Positions 10,062 through 19,243 of a DNA stretch of 64,000 nt are shown piece by piece. Source of the DNA: an uncultured Psychroserpens sp. (lineage in GTDB: Bacteria > Bacteroidota > Bacteroidia > Flavobacteriales > Flavobacteriaceae). The stretch spans positions 372,001-436,000 of the forward strand of contig CANKZZ010000003.1 in the NCBI GenBank assembly GCA_947488655.1, in the 5' to 3' direction. Every line of letters starts with the position of its first letter. Within the stretch, counting starts at the first letter, position 1. The notes under the pieces were generated by a model. The model saw only the letters and a program-made list of their open reading frames with translations, had not been told where the DNA came from and searched no databases. Position numbers and translations under genes: made by a program.

Positions 10062-12968
10062 ATGAATAAATTATACCTACTTGTAGGCGTTATGTTAGTG
10101 CTTTTTTCTTCGGAAATTGGAGCACAAACACAATCGTCAACTCAAATAAAATCACTTATAGAGGCTTATAAAACTGATGCTCGCGGACCATACCATCGTA
10201 TAAAATGGTTTTGTGATGATGGTACAGAGCGCGAGCCAAAAGATCCTTGTCCAGATAAAATTGGCGGAATTCAACATGCGAGTTTTAAAGAATCTACATT
10301 AAAACTTCGTAAAACAAATCATTTATTTTTTGCCGAAATTTTAGCAAGTAATAAGCAAAACGATTTTTTAGATGCCAGTAATGATTATAGCAGACTAAAG
10401 CAATATCAAATCAATGCTTATTTAGGAAGCGTAGATGATGGTTGGGTTTTAAGAAAAGCTCAATATTACAGAGGAGCTATACAAAGCGAAGATGAAGAGG
10501 CTTGGGGAAAAGAGTTTTTTGAATCAATTTTAAAAAACGATAATTTTTTAGAATCTCATTATTACTTAATTCGTCAAGCATTAAAAGATATACCGCATAA
10601 TGGAGATGATAATACTGCGCAATTAATGCGAAGTCAATCTAAAATATTATCTGAAGATATACCATCATTTATGGATGCCAGAATTAAAATTCATGGACAA
10701 CCTCAAAAAACAGATATAGATTTAGTTAAAACTTTTATGGCTGAGAAGAGTGCAAAAATTTCAGAAGAAAAACGTAAAGATTTTGAGGCATTAATTGAAA
10801 CTATGGAGGCATTTTATGCGCCATTAAATCTAACCACTCTAGAAACCGAAGTAAAAAGAATGGCGTTACCAGTAGATGTTGAAAACAGTTTTACGAGCTT
10901 AATTACATCATCTAGAAATGAGCCTTCTGCAGAGCAAACGGTTGTTGATATTACTAACGTACTATATGAGGTTAGATTGAATATTACCAAAATAAAAAGC
11001 TCTAAAACAAGATTGTCACTTCTAGATTTAACCAACCGTTTAGAGCAAAAATTACTTATAGAATCTCAAAATTGGCAAACGCCTTCTCTAGCACAAAACC
11101 TTTACAAAATTAACACATTAGTTTGTGCTTCTATGGGAACAGGACTTATTGAGAATTGGGAATATAGTGCTATAGAGAATGTGATTTCAAATGAGTTAGT
11201 CAATGTGAGAATAAGCATTGCAGATTTAAACGATTTATTAATTACATCAAGAGGTGTTGTGGAGTGGAGTGCATCAATGGTAAAAGCAAATTACCAAGAT
11301 ATAGTAGATAAATATACAACATTTGAACCTTTGGCTTATGGGTTTATAGATGATAGAGTAAGAAGTAGTGTAACTTTAAATCTAGGTAATGCAGTGAGTG
11401 ATTTGGGAGCATTGGTCGCAAAGCTATCAAATATTGAAAATAAAGTTATGGCTATTGAGAATCAAACTTCTGTTAGAGGTTTAAATCCTGGATATGCTTA
11501 CGGTACGTTAATTGTTGTAGATGGTAATCCAGATGCAGTAGAAGTAGATACTAAGAATATTTACATTTTTGAAAAACCACCAGCAGATTTAAAACCAATT
11601 GCAGGTATTATGACGGTTTCTGAAGGTAATTTGGTGTCTCACGTGCAACTTCTTGCTAGAAATTTAGGTATACCAAATGCTGCATTGTCTTATGATAATC
11701 TAAAAGAGCTTAAAAAATATAGTGGCAAAAAAGTATTTTATGCAGTTTCTAATAAAGGTAATGTGATATTAAAATTAGAAGATGACGTGTCTGGTACCGA
11801 AAAAGAATTATTTAGCAAAAATGAACGTAGTAAAAATGTTGTAGAGGTGCCAACTGCGCAAATTAAATTAGATGTGACAACTATCGTGAACATGAGAGAT
11901 GTTGATGCAAGTGATTCTGGTAAATTATGTGGACCAAAGGCTGCCAATTTAGGAGAGTTAAAAAAAATGTTTCCAAAACAAGTTGTTGAAGGTTTGATTA
12001 TTCCTTTCGGAATATTTAGATCTCATATGAATCAACAAATGCCTGGTGTAGATGCGAGCTATTGGGAGTATTTAAACCAAACGTTTGATGAGGCAGATAA
12101 AATGAAACGTGATAACGTTTCCGAAGAAACTATTGAGAAATTTCAACTCGGAGCATTAGATAAATTGCATAAGGCAATGTTGACCATTAATTTAGACACT
12201 AGTTTTATTGCAGATTTAACAGCTAGTTTTAATACAGTTTTTGGAGCACCAATTGGAGATGTACCAGTATTTTTAAGAAGTGATACTAATATGGAAGATT
12301 TAAAAGAGTTTACAGGAGCTGGTTTAAATCTTACACTGTTTAATATTAAAGAAGAAGATAAAATTGTTGAAGGTATTAAACGTGTTTGGGCTTCGGCTTA
12401 TACAGAGCGTAGCTTTAAATGGAGACAGAAGTTTTTATCAAATCCTGAGAATGTGTTCCCATCTATATTAATTATTCCTAGTGTAGATGTGGATTACTCT
12501 GGTGTTATGATTACCAAGGGAATTAACTCTGGCAATGAAAATGATTTAACCGTTGCTTTTAGTAGAGGAGCAGGTGGAGCTGTAGATGGACAATCTGCAG
12601 AGACAAGATTAATTACAACGCAAGGCGATATATTATTGTCTCCAGCTAGACAACCAGATTATATTAGATTGCCAACATCTGGTGGTACAAAAGAGTATAC
12701 AACACCTTTTGATGCACCTATTTTAAACGAAGGTAATTTAGACGATATTAGAAAATTAGCTACCGAAATACGAAAAACCATGACAGCACATTCAGATTCT
12801 GGTAAACAAGCTTATGACGTTGAGTTTGGTTTTAAAGACAATAAATTGTGGTTGTTTCAAATACGACCATTTGTAGAAAATAAACAAGCAAAAAGTTCAG
12901 ATTACTTGGCGTCTATTTCTTCACAGAATGATGTTAATGAAATGGTGATGCTTAAAACGAAACTATAA
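10062..12968 (+). CDS. Exported dikinase-like protein (PEP-utiliser histidine domain plus PPDK-type ATP-binding domain)
   Basis: The 968-residue protein begins with a signal peptide (MNKLYLLVGVMLVLFSSEIGA). Residues 25-480 are largely helical and unrecognised. A swivelling histidine domain follows with the phospho-histidine motif NLVSHVQLLARNLGIP (His527). The C-terminal third is a PPDK/PEP-synthase ATP-grasp domain: FLRSDTNMEDL with Arg739, Asp741 and Glu745, then FTGAGLNLT, VWASAYTERSF and the closing LWLFQIRPF. Histidine domain before ATP domain, and no PEP/pyruvate barrel, is the order of glucan, water dikinases rather than of PEP synthase. An exported dikinase would need nucleotide outside the cytoplasm. 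The serine hydrolase gene follows by 4 nt. Confidence 0.82.
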   Translation: MNKLYLLVGVMLVLFSSEIGAQTQSSTQIKSLIEAYKTDARGPYHRIKWFCDDGTEREPKDPCPDKIGGIQHASFKESTLKLRKTNHLFFAEILASNKQNDFLDASNDYSRLKQYQINAYLGSVDDGWVLRKAQYYRGAIQSEDEEAWGKEFFESILKNDNFLESHYYLIRQALKDIPHNGDDNTAQLMRSQSKILSEDIPSFMDARIKIHGQPQKTDIDLVKTFMAEKSAKISEEKRKDFEALIETMEAFYAPLNLTTLETEVKRMALPVDVENSFTSLITSSRNEPSAEQTVVDITNVLYEVRLNITKIKSSKTRLSLLDLTNRLEQKLLIESQNWQTPSLAQNLYKINTLVCASMGTGLIENWEYSAIENVISNELVNVRISIADLNDLLITSRGVVEWSASMVKANYQDIVDKYTTFEPLAYGFIDDRVRSSVTLNLGNAVSDLGALVAKLSNIENKVMAIENQTSVRGLNPGYAYGTLIVVDGNPDAVEVDTKNIYIFEKPPADLKPIAGIMTVSEGNLVSHVQLLARNLGIPNAALSYDNLKELKKYSGKKVFYAVSNKGNVILKLEDDVSGTEKELFSKNERSKNVVEVPTAQIKLDVTTIVNMRDVDASDSGKLCGPKAANLGELKKMFPKQVVEGLIIPFGIFRSHMNQQMPGVDASYWEYLNQTFDEADKMKRDNVSEETIEKFQLGALDKLHKAMLTINLDTSFIADLTASFNTVFGAPIGDVPVFLRSDTNMEDLKEFTGAGLNLTLFNIKEEDKIVEGIKRVWASAYTERSFKWRQKFLSNPENVFPSILIIPSVDVDYSGVMITKGINSGNENDLTVAFSRGAGGAVDGQSAETRLITTQGDILLSPARQPDYIRLPTSGGTKEYTTPFDAPILNEGNLDDIRKLATEIRKTMTAHSDSGKQAYDVEFGFKDNKLWLFQIRPFVENKQAKSSDYLASISSQNDVNEMVMLKTKL

Positions 12969-12972
12969 ACAC

Positions 12973-14289
12973 ATGAAAAAGATTTTTTATTTAGTAATAC
13001 TAGTTGGCGCTATTTTATCTTTTGGATTTACTTCTTATTATCCAATAGATGGTTATAAAACTACCGGAATTAAGCGTTTGTATCAAATACAGAAGTTTCA
13101 AGAAGACTCAATTCCTTATAATCGTATTCCTTTTGGAGCATTTAAAAAACTTGATGATATCAAATTAAATTTAACCTCTCGAGAACATAGTATTGATGAA
13201 CTTCTGGTTGAAGACAAAGAGTTTGCTAAAGATATGGCGAGTTTGTTTCCAGGATCTGGCTATTCTGCTAGTGTAATGGATATGTCAAATCCAGAAAAGA
13301 TTAGGTATGCAGCTTTTAGAGAAAATTCTGGATACCAGCCAGGAAGTGTTGGTAAACTTGCAGTTTTGTTGGCAGTTATGGATCAAATGGCTAAAATTTG
13401 TCCAGATTCCTGGGAGCAACGAGCAATGTATCTTAGAGATATAAAAGTAACATCTAGATATTGGGGAACAGGAGATCATCATACAATACCTGTTTATGAT
13501 ATAGAAAAAGATAAATTGACAAAACGACAAGTCGTTGCAAGTGATGAGTTTTCTCTTTATGAATGGTTAGACCACATGGTATCTGTTAGTAATAATGGTG
13601 CTGCAAGTGTAATGTACAGAGAGGCAATGCTTATGGCTGCTTTTGAAGCAGATTATGTTAATCTCACCGCAGAAAAGGCTGAGCGCTATTTTGAAGAAAC
13701 TCCTAGAGACTCTTTAACCAATTTAGCTAATTCAGTTGTAAACGAACCTTTAAGACGATTAGGTATTACAGAAGATGATTGGAGGTTAGGAGGTATGTTT
13801 ACTAGAGGTCCAAATAAATACGTTGGTAGAAAAGGTGGGAGCATTGGCACACCAAAGGGTCTTATGAAATTTTTAGTGCAACTTGAGCAAGGTAAAGTAG
13901 TAGATGAAAACTCTAGCTTAGAAATGAAACGCTTAATGTATTCTACAGACAGGCGAATAAGATATGCAAGATCCTCTCGATTAGATAGTGCAGCTGTTTA
14001 TTTTAAATCTGGAAGCTATTACAAATGTGATCGTGTTAAAAATCCAAATTGTAAGGATTATGCTGGTAACGTATTTAATTACATGAACTCTGTAATTATT
14101 GTAGAGCATCCTAATGGTGTAAAATATATAACGTGCTTGATGACTAATGTATTAAACAAAAATTCGGCTGGAGCTCATATGTATTTAGCCAGTAAGATTG
14201 ACGATGTTATTAATAGAGATAATAACTTGTTAAAAGAAGAAGTAAAAGAAGTAGAATATAAAAATGATAAAGACGAAACAGATAATTAA
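12973..14289 (+). CDS. Exported SxxK serine hydrolase (class A beta-lactamase / PBP fold)
   Basis: This 438-residue protein has an N-terminal hydrophobic signal sequence (about 1-20) and the three active-site motifs of the penicillin-recognising fold: S125-V-G-K128, S206-N-N208 and K345-S-G347. It is about 150 residues longer than a class A beta-lactamase, with an extra N-terminal region and an acidic, lysine-rich tail. It most likely acts on peptidoglycan or another periplasmic ester or amide; antibiotic hydrolysis is not implied. It is co-transcribed with the exported dikinase-like gene, and its stop codon is 2 nt from that of the convergent translocase gene. Confidence 0.8.
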   Translation: MKKIFYLVILVGAILSFGFTSYYPIDGYKTTGIKRLYQIQKFQEDSIPYNRIPFGAFKKLDDIKLNLTSREHSIDELLVEDKEFAKDMASLFPGSGYSASVMDMSNPEKIRYAAFRENSGYQPGSVGKLAVLLAVMDQMAKICPDSWEQRAMYLRDIKVTSRYWGTGDHHTIPVYDIEKDKLTKRQVVASDEFSLYEWLDHMVSVSNNGAASVMYREAMLMAAFEADYVNLTAEKAERYFEETPRDSLTNLANSVVNEPLRRLGITEDDWRLGGMFTRGPNKYVGRKGGSIGTPKGLMKFLVQLEQGKVVDENSSLEMKRLMYSTDRRIRYARSSRLDSAAVYFKSGSYYKCDRVKNPNCKDYAGNVFNYMNSVIIVEHPNGVKYITCLMTNVLNKNSAGAHMYLASKIDDVINRDNNLLKEEVKEVEYKNDKDETDN

Positions 14290-14291
14290 GG

Positions 14292-17120
14292 TTATCTCTT
14301 CTTCATAGCATCTAAGGCATCAAGAGCAAAGAATTTAACATCTTTATTTTGATGCTTTTTAAGTTTATTTAAAATTGGTCTATATCTTACATCATTAAGT
14401 AATTTAATGAGTTGCAGTGCTTCTAATTTTATTTTTTTACCTCTATTTTTTATGAGCATTTTTAAGCAATCTTTTTCGGTCATAATTCTTAATTGTAACG
14501 TTGAGGTATCAATCTCATTATTTGACAAAACATAATGCTCAATAATAGGGAAAACAGATTGTTTTAACTGACTCTGTAAAAGATTATCCAAAAACTCTAG
14601 TGCATTAATACGGGCTTCTTTTACATCACTTAATAATGCAGAATAGGTGATTTCTATATCAGACTCTTCGTAAACTAAACTTAATAAATTGAAAAGACAT
14701 TTTAAACTTGCCTCACATTGCTCTTCTAGAACTTCTATAATGCGTTGTCGTGCAATTAATAACTCTGGAGATTGATTAAGTGGAGCATCTTGTGTAAGTT
14801 CTAAATTAATTACATGTTGTAAAGAAGCAATAGCGTCTAAAGTACGTTTGTGATAGGCACTTTCTTTAATTATTCTATTTCTTAGTAACCGTTTGTTAAA
14901 ATATAAATTAGGTGCCTTTGCCTCTAATTTGTTCAATGCTTTTGATGCTGCCAAACGAATTACGATATCCTTACTAGATAATAATTTTAAAAGGACGTTA
15001 ACAGCCTTTTGAGTTCTAAACGCACTTATGATTTGCGGAAGTTGAGCAGCTAAATTATTATTTAAAGTTTCGGTTTTTTCTAAAGTAATGATATGATCTA
15101 TAATTTTTACACCATAGGTTTTGAGAGCTGTTATTGCTAATTGTCGATAGGTTTTATCTAATACAAACTCAAATAATCTATCGATAAAGAGATCACTCGA
15201 AGTTATACCTGCAGCTTTTATAGCATGCTTCTTTATATATTCATTTTCGCTCTCTAAGTGTTTTGTAATAAAATGAAAATACTTAGACATCCCAGACTCT
15301 GCAATGGTAATCAAAAGCTCTGCAATGGAGGTTTCTCTCTCATTATTTTCAGATAGAGATAGAGACTCCACTCTAGATTCTATTCGGTTATATAATCCAA
15401 ATTGAAGTGCTAATTTTTGATTAGCCGACGCTTCTTTTGCTAAACATAATAATGCAGCATTAGATATATAATCGCTTTTGTGATCTAAATAGGTTTTAAA
15501 AAATTGAAATTCTTTTATTGAAGAGTGATTTAAAATATACTCTAGCGCAGTAAACACTAACTCATTATCTTTAGCATAAACCAAAGGTTCTACGCGGTTT
15601 AGTGCAGTACCTTTATCATAGAGATAAAATTGTTTTATAGCTGCCGATTTTACTTTATTTGACGGATGGTTTAACAACCCAATAATACTAGTTTTAAGCG
15701 TGCTTAACTTATTAGATTTTAAATAGCTTAATAGGTTTAAAATTTGTTCTTCCTGACTTTCATTTAATATTTTTCTAGCTGCTTTTAAGGTTGTTTCAAA
15801 TTTTGTTTTAGTTGATGTTTCCGAAGACACCTCAAGTGTACGTTGAATATTGGTTCTAAAAGAATTAAAATAAGCTTCTCTAAGTTTATAAATGAGAATA
15901 ATCCATATAAAAACAAATAGCAAAATAATAACGGTTATATATGCTGTACTTAAATCTAGTCTACGTATTAAGAATATTAACAGAAAACCTGCTATACCTG
16001 TAGCTATACTATCTACAGCAACGTCAATATAAGATTTTGCTTGATTTTTTATTTGCAAAGGTATTGGCATAATTGACAACTCTATTGCTGCCTTATTAAG
16101 CGATTGTTTAAAGCTACCATCTACACCTTTTATGATGATTAGTACCCATAACTCCGGAAATGTTAAAAACAACAAACTCCCTAAAGCGATAACAAACGGT
16201 AGGATAAGTAACGTAGATGCTACGCCAAATTTACTTAAAATGCGATTGGTTAAAAATAATTGAATGGTTAACGCAATAACATTAAACGTAGAGAACCAAA
16301 ACCCGAAAAATGACGCTAAGTCTTCGGTATCTGAAAACGCTTTATTTGCAAAGTCACTAAACTGGAAATCTACTAATTTAGCGACAATAACACTTATACC
16401 TGTTATTAGTGCTAGATACGTAAGGTGTTTAGATTTTAATATCACTCTAAACGAACTTTGTTCTAGACCATCTTCGGTATGTTTTCTTTGAAATCTTATG
16501 TAAGAGTTAAGTTTGTTAATTCTTAATTTCCAAATTTTATGAAGTATGGGAATACAAGCCAGAATTAAAATAGAGGCTAAAACTATCACTTCTTGATTAC
16601 CAAAACTAGAAACCACAAGGCTGGTTAAATAGCCTCCAAAAACGCCTCCAGCTATTGCGCCTGCACCAATAAAACCAAACAAACGTTTGGCTTCTCTTGC
16701 ATTATAAACCATATTAGCTAAGACCCAAAATTGTGAGGTTGCCATTACAGCAAACAAAGAAACTGCCAGGTAGTAAATGTATAGTAACCAATCTTTTAAA
16801 TAAGAGAACTCTAAAATTACTGCGAGCCCTAAAAAGAATAAACTAAATAGGACTAAAGAGATGGTCGTTACAATTAAAAGCGAGAACTTTTGAATCGCTT
16901 TGTTGTAAAAATAAGATGTGATAACTGCTACAACTGCAACTATGAGATAGCCATAGGGTAAATTATCGGCACCCAATTGCGAAAGAAATAAGGCGTTTAC
17001 AGTTGGCTTTACAATTAATAAAACAGTTATGATAATAAAGATATATAACTGCATTAAAAAAGAGATGTATATTTCACCATCTCTTATTCCAAATGTTTTA
17101 TTAATTAAAGTTCTAAGCAA
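14292..17120 (-). CDS. ATP/ADP-translocase-like (MFS/TLC) membrane protein with C-terminal HEAT repeats
   Basis: The 942 residues split into an N-terminal half (about 1-430) with roughly twelve membrane helices and a soluble C-terminal half of helical HEAT-type repeats. The start region (FGIRDGEIYISFLMQLYIF) and the gating-type stretch VYNAREAKRLFGFIGAGAIAGG resemble the Npt/AAA nucleotide-transporter group of the major facilitator superfamily. Free-living bacteria carry such fused forms with unknown substrates. The likely start is TTG (17118-17120), since the next ATG is 22 codons inside the first helix. It lies 3 nt after a serine hydrolase gene on the same strand. Confidence 0.75.
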   Translation of the reverse strand: MLRTLINKTFGIRDGEIYISFLMQLYIFIIITVLLIVKPTVNALFLSQLGADNLPYGYLIVAVVAVITSYFYNKAIQKFSLLIVTTISLVLFSLFFLGLAVILEFSYLKDWLLYIYYLAVSLFAVMATSQFWVLANMVYNAREAKRLFGFIGAGAIAGGVFGGYLTSLVVSSFGNQEVIVLASILILACIPILHKIWKLRINKLNSYIRFQRKHTEDGLEQSSFRVILKSKHLTYLALITGISVIVAKLVDFQFSDFANKAFSDTEDLASFFGFWFSTFNVIALTIQLFLTNRILSKFGVASTLLILPFVIALGSLLFLTFPELWVLIIIKGVDGSFKQSLNKAAIELSIMPIPLQIKNQAKSYIDVAVDSIATGIAGFLLIFLIRRLDLSTAYITVIILLFVFIWIILIYKLREAYFNSFRTNIQRTLEVSSETSTKTKFETTLKAARKILNESQEEQILNLLSYLKSNKLSTLKTSIIGLLNHPSNKVKSAAIKQFYLYDKGTALNRVEPLVYAKDNELVFTALEYILNHSSIKEFQFFKTYLDHKSDYISNAALLCLAKEASANQKLALQFGLYNRIESRVESLSLSENNERETSIAELLITIAESGMSKYFHFITKHLESENEYIKKHAIKAAGITSSDLFIDRLFEFVLDKTYRQLAITALKTYGVKIIDHIITLEKTETLNNNLAAQLPQIISAFRTQKAVNVLLKLLSSKDIVIRLAASKALNKLEAKAPNLYFNKRLLRNRIIKESAYHKRTLDAIASLQHVINLELTQDAPLNQSPELLIARQRIIEVLEEQCEASLKCLFNLLSLVYEESDIEITYSALLSDVKEARINALEFLDNLLQSQLKQSVFPIIEHYVLSNNEIDTSTLQLRIMTEKDCLKMLIKNRGKKIKLEALQLIKLLNDVRYRPILNKLKKHQNKDVKFFALDALDAMKKR

Positions 17121-17123
17121 GCT

Positions 17124-18050
17124 TTAGTATTTCTTTTTTTGTATTGATAAAGAACGTGATTTTTTTAATACTTTTTCTACAGGTATTACTAAATCCCTTA
17201 TAATTTGTTCTCCAAGATCATTGTCTATAAGTGCTACAATGATATATTTTCTTTTTGGTCCCCAAACTAAAGCAGAATCTGCATGCCAATGTTTCCACGA
17301 ACCAGATTTGCGATATACAGTTGCGTTAGGAGCAATCTTATCTAAAGTATTTACGAACTTATGATGCAATGCAGGATCTTTCATAATTTCTAACATTTCT
17401 TCAGATCGTTCTGTACTAACTAAATTACCCATAGCAAGTTGATAGTAAAATCTACAAACTTGTTTGGCAGTTGCTGCGTGACTTAGACCTTTCATTGGTT
17501 CTGGGTTTCGCTTCCCACCAGCTGCATAACGTTTACCTACCCAGAGTCCGCCACCTTCTTCTTCATCATATAATTTCGTTTGTGGATCTCTAAGAACTGC
17601 TTCAATTTTTTCATAACCTAAACGATCAATCATCCTGGTAGAAGCTTGATTATTAGATTTACTAATCATTAAACGCAAATCTTTTTTTATCTCTTTTGTA
17701 TACTCCAATTCGCCTTTATCAATAGCATCCATTGCAGCTAACAGAATTGCAATTTTTGGTAAGCTCGCAGCATACATCATGAATTCATCATTAATGCCAG
17801 CGTACTTGTAGTCACCTTCAATACTCAAATCAACAACACCAATAGACATTAAGTTTCTGGAAATTAAACCTTGCCAGGTTGGGTTTGAGTTAATTTCGGT
17901 ATATAATAAGTTTCGTAATTCTAGATTTTCAATTTCAGATAATTTGTCGATTTCATATATGCTCTCAACAGGTAGTTCTTCCTGACTATAGCACAAAAAT
18001 GAAGTTAACGTCATTATTATGTAGGTACTAATTTTTAAAAATGGTTTCAT
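17124..18050 (-). CDS. Exported SxxK serine hydrolase, tandem copy 2
   Basis: This 308-residue exported protein has a signal peptide (about 1-22) and the motifs S96-L-P-K99, S132-N-N134 and K248-S-G250 of the class A beta-lactamase/PBP fold. It is about 60 percent identical by eye to the next gene upstream (18158-19078), including the long run LGYxKI and GGGLWVGKRY. The class A deacylation glutamate motif ExxLN is not clearly present, which argues for transpeptidase, carboxypeptidase or another esterase role. It is followed 3 nt later by the translocase-like gene. Confidence 0.85.
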   Translation of the reverse strand: MKPFLKISTYIIMTLTSFLCYSQEELPVESIYEIDKLSEIENLELRNLLYTEINSNPTWQGLISRNLMSIGVVDLSIEGDYKYAGINDEFMMYAASLPKIAILLAAMDAIDKGELEYTKEIKKDLRLMISKSNNQASTRMIDRLGYEKIEAVLRDPQTKLYDEEEGGGLWVGKRYAAGGKRNPEPMKGLSHAATAKQVCRFYYQLAMGNLVSTERSEEMLEIMKDPALHHKFVNTLDKIAPNATVYRKSGSWKHWHADSALVWGPKRKYIIVALIDNDLGEQIIRDLVIPVEKVLKKSRSLSIQKKKY

Positions 18051-18157
18051 TTATCTATTTAAATTTGTATGTATAAAACTTACAAAATATATGCCACAAT
18101 GTAAAGTTTATAGACTTAAAATTAGTTCTGTATAGCTAGTTTGTTTATCGTAATCAA

Positions 18158-19078
18158 TTAAAGTATAAGATTATGATTTGGTTTTGTTTTAAGCGCACGT
18201 TCAATTGGTTTTACAAGATTTCTAATAATCTGCTCTCCATTACTATCATCTACTAACGCAACAAGTATATAGCGTCTATTTGGATCTTTGCTCCAAACTA
18301 AAATAGAATCTGAGTGATATGTGCTCCAAGAGCCAGACTTTCTATAAAGTTGTGCATCTGGTGCAATTTTCTCAATAGTATTCACAAATTTGTGATGCAA
18401 CTCTGGATTGCCCATAATTTTGAGCATTTGTTTAGATCGACTTCTATTTACTAATTTACCGTTAGCCAGTAAATAATAATAACGACAAACCTGGTTTACA
18501 GTAGCTGCATGACTCAAATTTTTGAGTGGTTCTCTGTTGGTGTCTCCACCGCTTCCATAACGTTTTCCTACCCAAAGACCGCCTCCTTGATTTTTATCAT
18601 AAAACATATATTTAGGATCTGTCATTACCGACTTAATTTTGGCATAACCAAGACGATCTATCATGCGTGTTGATGCAGCGTTATTAGATTTGCTAATCAT
18701 TAAACGCATATCTGTTTTAATATCGTTAGTTTCTTTTAATTCACCTTTGTCAATAGCATCCATAGCAGATAATAGAATAGCAATCTTTGGTAAACTTGCA
18801 GCATACATCATATGATTGCCATTAATATTGGCAAATTTTATGTCATTAGCATTACTTAAATCTACAATACCTATAGACATCTTTTTTTGATTAACTAAAG
18901 ATTTCCAAAGTGGATTATTATAGATTTCTCGTTCTAAATTATCTTGAAGTTGTTTATTAGAAAGCGATCTAAGAGGTTTAATCTTAGCATCGTTAATTTT
19001 AAATGGCAGTTCATCTTGACCAAAAAGCAACGTAGAGGATATAAAAAAAAGTACAATAAATACAATTATATTTTTCAT
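18158..19078 (-). CDS. Exported SxxK serine hydrolase, tandem copy 1
   Basis: The 306-residue protein starts at ATG 19076-19078 (a TTG just upstream is less likely) with signal peptide MKNIIVFIVLFFISSTLLFG. Active-site motifs are S95-L-P-K98, S131-N-N133 and K247-S-G249. It is the tandem paralogue of 17124-18050, separated by 107 nt. Together with the 438-residue homologue, three related hydrolases lie within 6.2 kb. Its substrate is unknown; a cell-wall role is inferred from fold and export. Confidence 0.85.
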   Translation of the reverse strand: MKNIIVFIVLFFISSTLLFGQDELPFKINDAKIKPLRSLSNKQLQDNLEREIYNNPLWKSLVNQKKMSIGIVDLSNANDIKFANINGNHMMYAASLPKIAILLSAMDAIDKGELKETNDIKTDMRLMISKSNNAASTRMIDRLGYAKIKSVMTDPKYMFYDKNQGGGLWVGKRYGSGGDTNREPLKNLSHAATVNQVCRYYYLLANGKLVNRSRSKQMLKIMGNPELHHKFVNTIEKIAPDAQLYRKSGSWSTYHSDSILVWSKDPNRRYILVALVDDSNGEQIIRNLVKPIERALKTKPNHNLIL

Positions 19079-19144
19079 CAATATATATCATTAGAAATTA
19101 GCCAAAATTATCTAATAATTAAATTACATTTATGTTAATTTTTT

Positions 19145-19176
19145 ATTTTACTAAAAAAAAAGTTTTCTAGTAAAAT
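19145..19176 (-). terminator. Possible terminator downstream of the acyl-CoA carboxylase operon
   Basis: A 9-bp inverted repeat (19145-19153 with 19168-19176) lies 68 nt past the carboxyltransferase stop. The loop contains a run of nine A (U in the minus-strand transcript after a GAAAAC), so the fold is not a classical stem plus U-tail. Confidence 0.35.
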
Positions 19177-19243
19177 CTCAGCGTATTTGAATATTACCGA
19201 TAAAAAACGTTAAAATTTATACTTAATGAAATACAAAAAACGC

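Noticed and set aside
12973-19078. Antibiotic-resistance beta-lactamase cluster
   Set aside because: The proteins share the fold, but lack a clear ExxLN motif, and carry no mobile-element or resistance-cassette context.
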